From positions 6,470 to 18,412 of the forward strand of contig JAMYWO010000329.1 in NCBI GenBank assembly GCA_024220525.1: a stretch of DNA of 11,943 nucleotides, read 5' to 3'. Below the pieces are notes generated by a model, which did no database searches, was not told the origin of the DNA, and worked only from the letters and a program-made list of their open reading frames with translations. Below, piece by piece: positions 1 through 8,471 of this stretch. Source of the stretch: Cochliopodium minus. Its lineage: Eukaryota > Discosea > Himatismenida > Cochliopodiidae. Each line of letters opens with the position of its first letter. Position 1 is the first letter of the stretch. Made by a program: the position numbers and the translations under genes.

Positions 1-639
1 GTTTGATTTCCTTTTGGAGAAAGGGGCTTAGTAGGAGGATGAGTGACCACATGTTGCGGGGGTTGCAGGGTGTGAATGTTGTTAAAGTTTTGCACGTTGC
101 TCATCACGTGATGACTTGGTTGTTGGTGTTGTTTGGGAAGATCATCTCGCTCGTTGCCGCCATCATTTTTGGAGACGATGATCGGAGAGTAAGAGGGGCT
201 GTTGGTCCCACTGCCAAACTTGTTCTCGTCCACGCCGATCATCAAGTTGTCGAACAAAGTGTCGAAAGAAGCCGTCATCTCGAGGGCATGAGTCTGGAGC
301 TTCTCGAACGATTTTGTCTCCGAATACTCCTCCCCGACTCCCGTGATAGACAATTTCTTAGTTCCTGTGTTCTCACTTGAATTTTTTTTATCATTTTTGT
401 TATTTTTATCATTATTGTTTTTATTATTGTTATTTTTATTATTATTATTAATGTTAATGTCATTATTATTGTTGTTATTGTTTTTATTGTCATTATTATT
501 TTTATCATTATTTTTGTTGTTGTTGACGCTGCTGTCGAAGCCACTGTTGATGATGTCGCTGTGGAAGATGTTGGTCCACAATGGCTTGTTCTTTTGGTCT
601 TGTGCTTTGTTGTTGATTGTTATGCTTGGCGTTACGATG
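1..639 (-). other. Myosin tail exon 17, low-complexity C-terminal region, open at the window edge
   Basis: From the acceptor TTTTGTTAG (ending at 640) an open frame of 212 codons runs off the window. It joins exon 16 in phase 2 (AAAGT then CATCG gives Lys-Val-Ile). It holds a polar segment, a 48-residue Asn-rich tract, a short helical stretch (SFEKLQTHALEMTASF, about residues 1566-1581) and a Gln/His/Pro-rich end. If the donor at 881 were not used, the protein would stop at the TAG at 880-878. Confidence 0.75.
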
Positions 640-3600
640 CTAACAAAATTATTTGAAAGAAAAAATATAAATAAAAATAATAATTAAATTGAATAAATAA
701 AATAACAAAATAAATAAAATAACAAAATATTAAAATAAAAAAAATTAAAAAAAATAAAAAAATAAAGTAATAAAATAATAAAATAATAAAATAATAAAAT
801 AAGTAATAAAATAATAAAATAAGTAATAAAATATTTAAATTTTAATAAATAAAAACAACATTTTTTTTGAAATAAAACTACACTTTGTTTTCGAAATGCA
901 CATTGTTAACAACATTGTTGTTTTCAACAGGCCTCTTGTCATTTTCAATTTCAAACAAAGAAGAAGGAGACAAGTCAATGGGGACGAGGAGGGAGCTGTG
1001 TTTCTCCGACATCCAGTCGAAGAAGTCCAGGAAGAAACTGTTGACGGTGCTTTGATTGAAGACGAGCTGGGTCGGGTCCAGCTTGTCGTCTCTTATCAGG
1101 CAAGGTGCGAACACTATTGCGAAGTTTTTGTAATCCATCTTGGTGGCCAACACAACAGATTCTTATTTTAAAATTAAATTTAATAAATGAAAATAAAATT
1201 AAATTAAAAATAACAAAAATTAAATTAAAAATAAGAAAAAAATATTATAATTTAAAAAATATATTATTAAAATAAAATAAGAAAAAAATGTTAAAATAAA
1301 ATTAAAATAAAATTAAAATAAAATTAAAATAAAATTTAAAAAAACAAAATAATCATAAAAATAAAAAGAAAGATTTTTTTAATTGATAAAGATTTGAAAT
1401 TAATAATTTTAAAAATGAATTAATTTACCCTCACACATTTCTCTTAGAAAACTGTTGGTGAAAAGCAATACTTGTTGATTCAACAAAGGGATTTTGTTCC
1501 AGATGTTTTGGAAGTCTGTTTCGTTTTTGGCTTGTAAACAGTCGTTGTAAAAATTTCCGCTGAGCACGGGAGGGAGTTTGAATAATAGTCTTTTAATCAA
1601 AACTGCTGGTGAGTTTGGATCTTTGTCCGTGAATTCGATTGTGCCTTTAAAAAATAAAGTTAATTAAGAAAAATATATAAATAAAATAAGTAAAAACAAA
1701 ATAACAATAAAAATGAACAAAAAATTTTTGGTTCCAATTAAAAAATAAAATAAATTTAATTAAAAATAAATGAAATAAAGTAAAATGAAATGAAGAAATA
1801 TAATTTTATAAAATTACTAAATGAATAAAATAAAATGAATTAAAAAAATAAAAAAAGCAAAGTGAAAATAAATCAATAAAAATAAAATAAAATTTGAAAT
1901 AAAAATTAATAAAAATACCGTATAAAATATAATTAATTATACAAATAAACTAGGAAATTAAATATTTTTTTTATACCTGTCTCTTTGATTTGTTCTATGT
2001 ACTCTCTTTGTTTGACACCATCAATGGACAATCTGAAAATTCCTTCGCTGCTTTTGCAGCCAAACTCTAAGGCCTTGTCGAACAGTCTATAGAAAATATA
2101 AGGGATGGCGAGTCTGGGGTATCTCTTCTTGTTTTTCAAATATAATCTTTTTTTTGAAGAAAATTTGATGAAAAAATTAAAAAAAAAAATTATTTCAAAT
2201 TTGAAAATATTGAAAAAACATAAGAAAATATTTGAATAATTTTTAAAAAATATGTTTTTAAAAAAATAACAAAAAATGTGTTTTTTTACTTAAAGACATA
2301 AAATTGTTGTTATCAAAAATTATTAAAATATTTAAAAATTCAAATTTTAAAAATTGAATGTTCTCAGATGTAAAAAAATTTTTTTTACGAGTTCAAAGTC
2401 AGTTTTCTCAACTTTTTGTTTTTTTTCATCTCCCTCCTTTCTTGTATGTCCACAACCCTATAAACGTTCTTGTCCTTGTCAACCTTGATGATGAGGAAGT
2501 CTTTGAGGAGAGACTTGATGAGAGCAGGAAGGAGCCTCTCCTCCATGGAGAACTCCTTCTTGGCCCATTTGAAGATGTCGCTCTCGGTCACCTGGCTGCT
2601 CTTTTTGAACAAAAGTTTGATTTCCAGCTTCTTTCCTTGCTCGATCTGCGAGAACAACTTGGCCAAATTTTTGTTCTTGTCTTTGTCTTTGTCCACGAAG
2701 CCTAGTACGTTCGAGCAGGTGTCTAACTCGTTTCTGGTCATTTTGGACAAATGAACGGGCTTTTTGTCTGTAAGAGATGAATACATAAAAATTTTGTTAT
2801 GAAAGGGAAGTTTTTTTTTAATGAAAATTTAAAAACAAATTTGTTGGTAAAAATGATCGTTAATAGGATCAATATTAATCAAGATATTCAAATGATAATT
2901 GGATATGATTGATCAATATTATAAGTATCTTATGTTGAGAAATTAAAATTGAATTTACAAAAAATATTTTTTAAATAAAAAAAAATTTTACCATTCTTTT
3001 CGATGTTTTGCAAGATGTTTTTCTTTTTGTCGATCACCACTTTGTTGACCTCGAGCTCAATGTTCTTGAGGATGCCCTTGTGGAGCTCAGAAAAGGCACT
3101 CTTGGGGCTGGTGGGAAGTTTGAAGTGGTCCTTCTGAGGAACGTCCTTGTTTTCCGCAAGAAACTGCAAAGGAGGAAGGTTCTGCTGTAAAGGACGGCTG
3201 TTCTTGCCCGAGATGCTGTCGTTGTAAGAAGGAAGACCGCCCTCGTTAGAAGGAGGTTGTTGTTCGAGTATAGCATGGTTCTTTCCGATGCTGTCGTTGT
3301 AAGAAGGAAGACCCTCATCGGTTTTTTTCTTGCTTTGTTCGGATTTTTTGACGTGAGAGGGAGACGTGTTGATCACTTGGTTGGTTTTGTTGTTCAAGTT
3401 CTCCAGAGCAACCTTCTGCTTCTTTTCAAACTCCTCCTTTCTCTTCTGCTGTTGCTCGACCAGCTTGTGCTCCTGCTCAATGAGCCTCTTGGCAATCTCA
3501 TCCTCCTCCTTCTTCTTTCTCTCGAGCTCCTCCTTCATCTTCTTCTCCCTTTCAACCTGCAACCTCTCCTTCTCCTTCTGCTCCTCCTCTCTTCTCTTCT

Positions 3601-6600
3601 TTTCTTCTTCCCTCTTCTTCTCCCTTTGTAATTCTGTATGTTTGACAACCACAAGACAGAACTTGATGATCTTCTTTTGAAACGCGTTCTTCTTGTGGAT
3701 CTTCCAGTTCTTCCAAACAAGTGCAGCAGATTCCCTCTTCTTTTGCTCTTCTTTCCTCTTTCTCTCGTTTTCTAAATACTTGACAATAGAAAGGCAGAAC
3801 TTGACCCTACGCTTGAGCTTTTTGTTTTTTGCATAGATCCTCCAATTCTTGGAAACCACTTTTTGGGCTTTTTTAATTTGCAAGAACTGTTTTCTCTTTA
3901 TGTATCCTCTTACATTCTTTTGAATTTTTACAGCAAAGGCGTCACATAACAAGTTCTTCTCCTTTTCGACCATATCAAACGAAGTCTTTTGAAAGTAGAT
4001 TTTGGAATTTCCGAGTTGCCAAGTATGGCTACTGAGTTGAGGGTTTTTCTCCGCTATTTTGGACATCAACATCAGAACCTTCTCTTTTGCGCTGAAATTG
4101 GATTCCACAACCTTTCCTTTGATCCCATTGATGATTTTGTATTCCATCAAAAAATCTTCAAAAGGGAAACGGATAGGATAACCCAGCTTTCTGATCTTGA
4201 CAGTCTCTTTGACACCACTGTAGATGAGCTGTCTCTTGACCATTTCTTCATTAAAATTGTCAGGTTCTTTGAGTGTATTGGGCTTGACACATCTCACATA
4301 AAAAGGGATGGTTGATTCCAGTGTGTTTTGCAAAGATGATAATTGTTCCTTTTAAAAAAAAAAAAAATATTAAAAAATTTTTAAAAGAAATTTTGTTTTA
4401 CTTTAAACAAACTTGATATAGTATCTTTCTTCTTTTGAAGACGAGAAGCTGTTCCCTTGGGGTCTTTAGGGCAGAGTAACCTCACCAACTCCATTTGGGA
4501 CTTCTTCAAGACTTCCAAAAGAAACTCAGAAATGCTGGTTAAGTTTTTATCTCTGAAACCATTGAGGTCATAAGTAACATCTTCTGCATAATGCTTGACT
4601 AAAAATTTATTGTTACCTATTTTAGGCACTTCAAAGCTTGGATGCCCACTCAGACTTTCTTTCATTTGAGAATAGAGTTGTGTATCTGTTGAGTTTCTTT
4701 GATTACACACATCATCGATCAATGGAAAAATTCCAATGCATTTTTTGACTTTGTTTCCTTCAATGAGATTGAGTGTTTCTTTTGCTTCGGCAGGAATATC
4801 CGCCCAAGTTATTCCTAAGTATAAACAAATTTAATATTCTATCAAAAAGTTTTTTCAATTATTTTACCTTCTTTTTTATATTCGTTTTGTTCTTGGACAA
4901 CCACATGGTCAATAAATAATTGATGTAATTTCTGTTTATAGAAATGCATATTATTAATTTAAATTTTAAAATAAAAAAAAAATGTTTCACCTCATTTGCA
5001 TAATTAATGCAAATTTGTTCAAAACTATTTACCTAAATAAAAAAAAAAGTTTTTAAAATTGAAGTTGCTTTGAAAGCAAAAAAAAAAATTACAGCAAAAT
5101 TTTCAAATCCGAAAATATCTAAGATACCAATAAAGTTGAGGTTCTCACTGGAAAGATGAGTTTTTTTCCCACTCAACGTCACGATATCCTTCTCTTTACA
5201 ACACATAGAATCGTTAATCTGATCAACAATGTATCTAAACAACTCATGGTACAATATTCTAAACAAATAAAAAAAGAAAATTGAAAAAAAATAAAAAATA
5301 AAATGAAGAAATAAAAATTAAAAGAAATAATTGAAACGAAAGTAAAAAAATATTTAAAAATTAAAAATTTTTGAAATACCTTGCCAAAGTGTCTCTGGTT
5401 GCTTCAGCCTCACTGACGGTCAAAGAAGACTCCATTTTCTCGTTACCTGCCATGATAATTTTGGTACAAAGAGCCTTTCTGAGAGTATCTTCAGATACTT
5501 TCAGCAAAGAGGCTACATCTTTGAGGACTGGCTCATTCTGAATGACTACCTTGTTTTTGTCAAGAGAGAACTTGATATTTCCCGATAATGCAATACCAGA
5601 GAGAACCAAAAACATGCATTCCATTTCTTGTGCCTTCAATAAAGATAATTAAAAAATTTAAAAAGTAAAAAAAAAAAGTTAAAAAAATGCAAATAAATTA
5701 ATAAAAATAAAAATTATATTACACTAAATCCTATTTGAGTCATTGCTTCTTTTGTGAGTTTAAATTCTTCAGCTTCATCAAACAACTCACTCGAAGATTG
5801 ATCAGAAATGTAAGTATACTCGCTGATGTCTTTGAGAAGATATCTTTTCTTCTCTTCATTGCTGGACCCGCAAAGCAGTTGGTAGAAAATGTGGTAGTTT
5901 CTTTCTCCCTTTGCCTGTGATGTTCTAACAGAGTTTTTTCCAAACATTTAAAAAAAAGGGGTTCAAAAAAAAAAAAATTTACATTCTAGATTTCTCTAGA
6001 AGATAGGTTTCTATTTGCGCTCCTTCTATCGATAAACTATCTAATATTGATCAAATAAAATTAATATAATATTTTTATTTTAGATTTATTACCTCTGAAA
6101 AATACTTTGATATATTTTCCAAATCTTGAAGAATTGTTATTCCTCACAGTTTTCGCATTTCTATGCATAGTGGAAAATGATGAAGGAAGTATTAAAAAAT
6201 TATATTATTAATTGAACAGAAAAAAAATTTTACCCGAATGCTTCCAATAAACTATTATTTTATAATTCAAAGTTGTTGAAAAGTATAAATTATTTTTCCA
6301 AAAGATATACCTTGATGAATCAATCAATTTGACCTCTATATCTGTTGGATTAGGAGACATATTCGATAGAAAATTCAAGATGAGTTTTGTTGTCTCCGTT
6401 TTCCCTGCTCCAGACTCTCCGGAGATTATAATGGATACTCCCTTCGAATCATGATCCCTCATCGTCTTGAATGCCACTTCGGCGATGGAAAATATGTGTG
6501 GGGGATGATCAGATAGTGAGGATTTTGTATATTGCTTCATGATAGTGTTTGTATAGTAATTATCCAATTTCTTGAATGGATTGATTGCTATCAATATGTT

Positions 6601-7055
6601 TCCTATCAGCGTCTATTAATATGAATTTGGATTTAATAATTATTTTGATCAGAAAGATGATAGAATTTAAAATTTACATAGAATCTGTTTTTCTCATATC
6701 TTTTTTGCAAATTGGACAATATGTTCTCTATTGACAAATCATCCATCGTTATAAGATCTGATATCCCAATTTCATCTTTCCATTCGAATTTCTTCATTGT
6801 TTGTGTTGGAATTTTGGATAAAATTGGAATAACGAGAGTATTCAAAATATTGAAAACTCCAGATAACTTCAAATTCTCCTTCTTTCTGATTGTGGCCAAT
6901 TTATTATTCATATTATTATACAATCTCAATGATCTGCTTAAATTTGCTTTGGATTCTACTCCAAGAAGATTATTAGTATTAGGACTCTCATCTATTTTTT
7001 CATCTTTTTCATCTGTATCCTCTTTATCTATTGATACTATTTTTGGTCTCTTCAT
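1..7055 (-). CDS. Myosin heavy chain with C-terminal RhoGAP domain, 17 exons, 3' end cut by the window
   Basis: This is an actin-based ATPase motor joined to a domain expected to act on Rho-family GTPases. Exons run, in transcript order: 7055-6678, 6612-6311, 6251-6234, 6160-6093, 6040-5983, 5924-5723, 5633-5380, 5258-5093, 5032-4991, 4931-4868, 4814-4402, 4348-2992, 2767-2389, 2146-1977, 1644-1429, 1161-882 and 639 to beyond 1. All junctions are GT-AG and phase-compatible, giving at least 1668 residues. Domain order is motor (about 95-775), IQ motif (792-810), duplicated neck segment and charged helix (822-976), linker, possible winged helix (1108-1233), RhoGAP (about 1243-1410) and an Asn-rich tail. 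The start ATG has an A-rich upstream context and begins an N-terminal extension rich in Lys, Asp and Glu. RhoGAP tails are known from class IX myosins, but class IX features such as a long loop 2 insertion are not seen. The family call is firm. The class is open, and the join across intron 2991-2768 is the weakest link. Confidence 0.85.
381..524 (-). repeat. Asn-rich coding tract
   Basis: This tract has 48 codons: 32 Asn, 9 Lys, 5 Asp and 2 Ile, with Asn encoded by both AAT and AAC. The mixed codons and interruptions argue against a simple recent triplet expansion. Similar tracts are common in AT-rich protists such as Dictyostelium and Plasmodium. Confidence 0.85.
640..881 (-). other. Intron 16 of the myosin gene with an 8-base A/T repeat
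   Basis: This 242-base intron is almost pure A/T. On the plus strand TAAAATAA is repeated four times at 771-802, followed by two AAGTAATAAAATA units to about 831. The donor is GTAGTT at 881-876 and the acceptor ends at 640. No gene is seen in it. Confidence 0.7.
1291..1334. repeat. 11-base A/T tandem repeat in myosin intron 15
   Basis: Four copies of TTAAAATAAAA lie inside the 267-base intron at 1428-1162. The rest of that intron is also nearly free of G and C. Confidence 0.85.
1645..1976 (-). other. Intron 14 of the myosin gene, no gene inside
   Basis: This 332-base intron interrupts the RhoGAP domain. It is A-rich on the plus strand (T-rich on the sense strand), with irregular AATAAAAT runs. 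No open frame or RNA fold stands out. The donor is GTATAA and the acceptor is TTTTAAAG. Confidence 0.75.
2389..2767 (-). other. Myosin tail exon 13, possible winged-helix (DEP-like) domain
   Basis: This exon encodes residues 1108-1233. After a Lys/Asp-rich stretch, about residues 1150-1215 show the pattern LLFKKSSQVTESDIFKWA, then a predicted helix (LLPALIKSLLKDFLIIKV), then KNVYRVVD. That order of helix, helix and strand ending in YRV recalls DEP or other winged-helix folds, but similarity is weak and I would not name the family firmly. An ATG at 2786-2784 lies in frame just upstream of the splice acceptor, so this could instead be the first exon of a separate RhoGAP gene. Confidence 0.4.
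2768..2991 (-). other. Myosin intron 12 or, alternatively, an intergenic spacer
   Basis: This stretch has good splice ends (donor GTAAAA after AAGAATG, acceptor TCTCTTACAG), and both sides are in phase 1. Unlike other introns of this gene it is not dominated by A on the plus strand between 2840 and 2945. It carries a direct repeat GATCAATATTA at 2867-2877 and 2911-2921 and the palindrome ATTGATCAAT at 2908-2917. If unspliced, the upstream frame would stop at about 2930 and a new one could start at the ATG at 2786. Confidence 0.5.
3200..3316 (-). repeat. Coding repeat GLPSYNDSI, two copies
   Basis: The motif GLPSYNDSI followed by GKN or SGKN occurs at residues 1001-1012 and 1026-1038, a period of 25 residues (75 bases). 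A 27-base stretch is identical between the copies (3212-3238 and 3287-3313), indicating a recent duplication or strong constraint. LPSY fits the LPxY form of WW-domain ligands, which is an inference. A related PSYSP occurs in the last visible exon. Confidence 0.85.
3389..3940 (-). other. Myosin neck: IQ motif, degenerate repeats and charged helix
   Basis: One clear calmodulin-type IQ motif, AVKIQKNVRGYIKRKQF, follows the converter. Two diverged repeats come next, each starting with KNW (residues 822 and 868). A run of about 110 residues dominated by Glu, Lys and Arg then follows, with alternating EEEKKRREEE-like blocks and few hydrophobic residues. Such stretches in myosins VI, VII and X form stable single alpha-helices that lengthen the lever arm. 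A short coiled coil is the alternative reading. The helix character is inferred from composition only. Confidence 0.75.
3596..3850 (-). repeat. Tandem duplication in the myosin neck, period 46 residues
   Basis: Residues 822-860 and 868-906 align without gaps. Shared anchors are KNW, KFCL, VK and the following charged run, and about 18 of 39 positions are identical. The period is 138 bases and lies within one exon. Each copy is preceded by a weak IQ-like start (AQKVVSKNW, SAALVWKNW). Confidence 0.75.
3990..6790 (-). other. Myosin motor domain, exons 1 to 12
   Basis: The motor core is complete by motif. The P-loop GESGAGKT is at residues 191-198, switch I NNNSSRFGK at 240-248 and switch II DIFGFE at 474-479. 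Other landmarks are GAQIETYLLEKSR after switch I, GERNYHIFYQLL, NSFEQICINYANE in the relay region, FYVRCVKPN before the converter, and GYPIRFPFEDF in the converter. Sixteen residues before DTLAR, the TEDS position, there is Glu407. An acidic residue there normally means the motor needs no heavy-chain phosphorylation. Loop 2 (around CPKDPKGTASRLQKKKD) is short and basic. I see no clear SH3-like barrel before the motor. Confidence 0.93.
6234..6251 (-). other. 18-base micro-exon (exon 3) of the myosin gene
   Basis: This exon supplies LLEAFG, the start of the conserved myosin LLEAFGNAKT segment between the P-loop and switch I. It is flanked by an intron of 59 bases (6310-6252, GTATAT...AATAG) and one of 73 bases (6233-6161, GTAAAA...CATAG). 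It enters in phase 2 and leaves in phase 2, so skipping it would keep the frame but delete part of the motor core. Confidence 0.9.
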
Positions 7056-7231
7056 TTTTTTTTTATTTCAATAAAAGGAAGTTAATTTCAAATTACTTCT
7101 TGAAGATTAAAATCACCAAATCCATTTAAATGTTATTTCATTTCAATATTCACTTGTTCACTTTAAGAATTTAAAATTATGATGAAAAAATATGTAAAAT
7201 AAAAAAAAATTTTCGTGTGAAAAATTTAAAG
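7056..7231. promoter_or_regulatory. Shared divergent 5' region of the myosin and RING genes
   Basis: These 176 bases separate two start codons on opposite strands, so promoters and 5' leaders of both genes must lie here or overlap the genes. Short A and T runs flank both ATGs. I see no motif I can name. Confidence 0.55.
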
Positions 7232-8363
7232 ATGCAAAATATTACCAATTTATGTAGTTTATGTTTTGAAATGGCACAAAGTATATCAATATTTATTTTT
7301 AAATATCAAGATAATTTAATTCATCCAATTATATAGCCACATCAATAAGCTCATGTGGATATCTATATTGTGAGAAATGCATAGAAAAGATAGATCAATG
7401 TCATTTTTGTTCGGAAGTAGATTGCACAATAACACCAAATAATTCTGATAAATTGAATCAAAGATTAAAGGATTGCTTCACAGATTACTCTTATATGTTG
7501 GACAGTCTGAACGAAAACATCCAATTCCAACAATTTCATTGTTCTAGATACATAAATCATCTCGAAGAAACGATAAAGAGGCTCAAGAAAGAGAATATGG
7601 AGCTAATAAATCAATTGAATAAGAAAAACACAATGGATCAAAACATAAATACCAATAAATTTGCATGGAAAAATCAAAATATCAATCCCACAAATACATT
7701 CAACAATCAGACATCAAATCAAGGACAAAATAATCAAAATAATAAACAGATGAATAAAGTGGAACCAAAAAGAATCAATGTGGATCCTCCAAAATCATCC
7801 AATAGGAGAAATGTCAATAGTTTTAAGTAAAAATAAGGTTTATTTTATTCAAAATTAATACTCTTTACAAGAAATGAAGAAAAATTGGTGAATAACATCA
7901 TTGAGAGGCCCCAAACTAGCACCATCAATATAAACAACAAAAAGAAGATTGGATCCTTCGAGGCAAGGGATTTGGGCGCAAACGGAAAATCAACGACAGA
8001 TCAATTGGATTCCTTCAAGAGAAACATCAAAAGGAAAAAAGAGACAAAGGATAATACAATAGAGAGAAGGTAAAAAAAACCTTTATATATTGAGTTATTA
8101 AAAACAACATTTTGATCCTGACATCATCCATTTATAATTTTGAAATACTACAAAGCAATAATATATCCATCGATTCTAATAGCTTGATTGAGGATACTAC
8201 AAACAATAATTTAGTCAAGAATCTTACCACCCATTCTTCCTCTAACTTGAATCCCCACTCCAATGTCAACGAGGGGGAGGATTTGATACAGAATTTCTTG
8301 AAGAAGAATATCTTCACAAGGGAAAGAGGTAATAATAATTCAGATATTAACACCCAAAATTGA
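7232..8363 (+). CDS. Zip3/RNF212-like RING and coiled-coil protein, 4 exons
   Basis: Exons are 7232-7280, 7337-7826, 7872-8069 and 8156-8363, giving 314 residues. The N-terminus has a compact RING: Cys8, Cys11, Cys23, Cys28, Cys31, Cys38 and Cys41, with the motif SSCGYLYCEKC. A helix follows (FQQFHCSRYINHLEETIKRL) and then a Lys/Asn/Ser-rich tail. RNF212, Zip3 and HEI10-type proteins share this plan. They act on meiotic chromosomes as SUMO or ubiquitin ligases that mark crossover sites. Tyr25 stands where the RING His is expected. The short introns (56, 45 and 86 bases) are all phase-consistent. Without the second splice the frame would stop at 7828-7830. The frame is open for some distance upstream of the chosen ATG, so the start is likely but not proven. 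A non-meiotic RING protein is the main alternative. Confidence 0.78.
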
Positions 8364-8471
8364 AATAATAATAAAAAACTTTTTAAAAAGAAGCGCAATT
8401 TTTATTTTATATTTTTTTTTTTTGTACAAATTTCTTCATTTTTTCTTTTATCAAATTCTTGATTCATCCCT
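8364..8471. other. Convergent 3' spacer between the RING gene and RPC8
   Basis: These 108 bases lie between two stop codons facing each other. AATAAAA at 8370-8376 could serve as a polyadenylation signal for the plus-strand gene. A T run at about 8408-8422 would be an A run on the RPC8 side. Confidence 0.45.

Larger units (their letters stand above)
1018..2146 (-). other. RhoGAP domain, exons 14 to 16
   Basis: RhoGAP domains speed GTP hydrolysis by Rho, Rac and Cdc42. Visible signatures are IPYIFYRLFDKAL, then SSEGIFRLS with the arginine finger at Arg1272, then AVLIKRLLFKLPPVL with the conserved Lys1308, then MDYKNFAIVFAPCLI. Exons are 2146-1977, 1644-1429 and 1161-882, with phases 2/1, 1/1 and 1/2 all matching. 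Two residues usually present are changed: the Arg four places after Lys1308 is Phe1312, and the Asn of the FAPNL motif is Cys1383. Confidence 0.88.

Noticed and set aside
343-687. Leu-rich plus-strand reading frame
   Set aside because: It is the antisense of the Asn-rich myosin tract: AAT/AAC read backwards gives ATT/GTT/TTA-type codons. It has no independent signature.
878-880. TAG directly after exon 16 as the end of the myosin gene
   Set aside because: A phase-matched donor (GTAGTT) overlaps it, and a GC-rich open frame of 212 codons follows the acceptor ending at 640. It remains possible as an alternative end.
2840-2945. Possible box C/D snoRNA or other small RNA in intron 12
   Set aside because: TGAT-like and palindromic pieces are present, but no paired C and D boxes at sensible spacing could be found by eye.
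3257-3680. Two overlapping Leu/Ser/Phe-rich plus-strand frames resembling membrane proteins
   Set aside because: Both are antisense to the Glu/Lys/Arg helix of myosin exon 12, where GAG and AAG become CTC and CTT.
7828-7830. TAA as the stop of the RING gene
   Set aside because: It lies inside a good 45-base intron, and two further exons continue in phase. Kept only as a possible retained-intron form.
8132-8398. Hydrophobic minus-strand frame overlapping the RING gene end
   Set aside because: It is antisense to the Asn/Ser-rich exon 4 and has no family resemblance.
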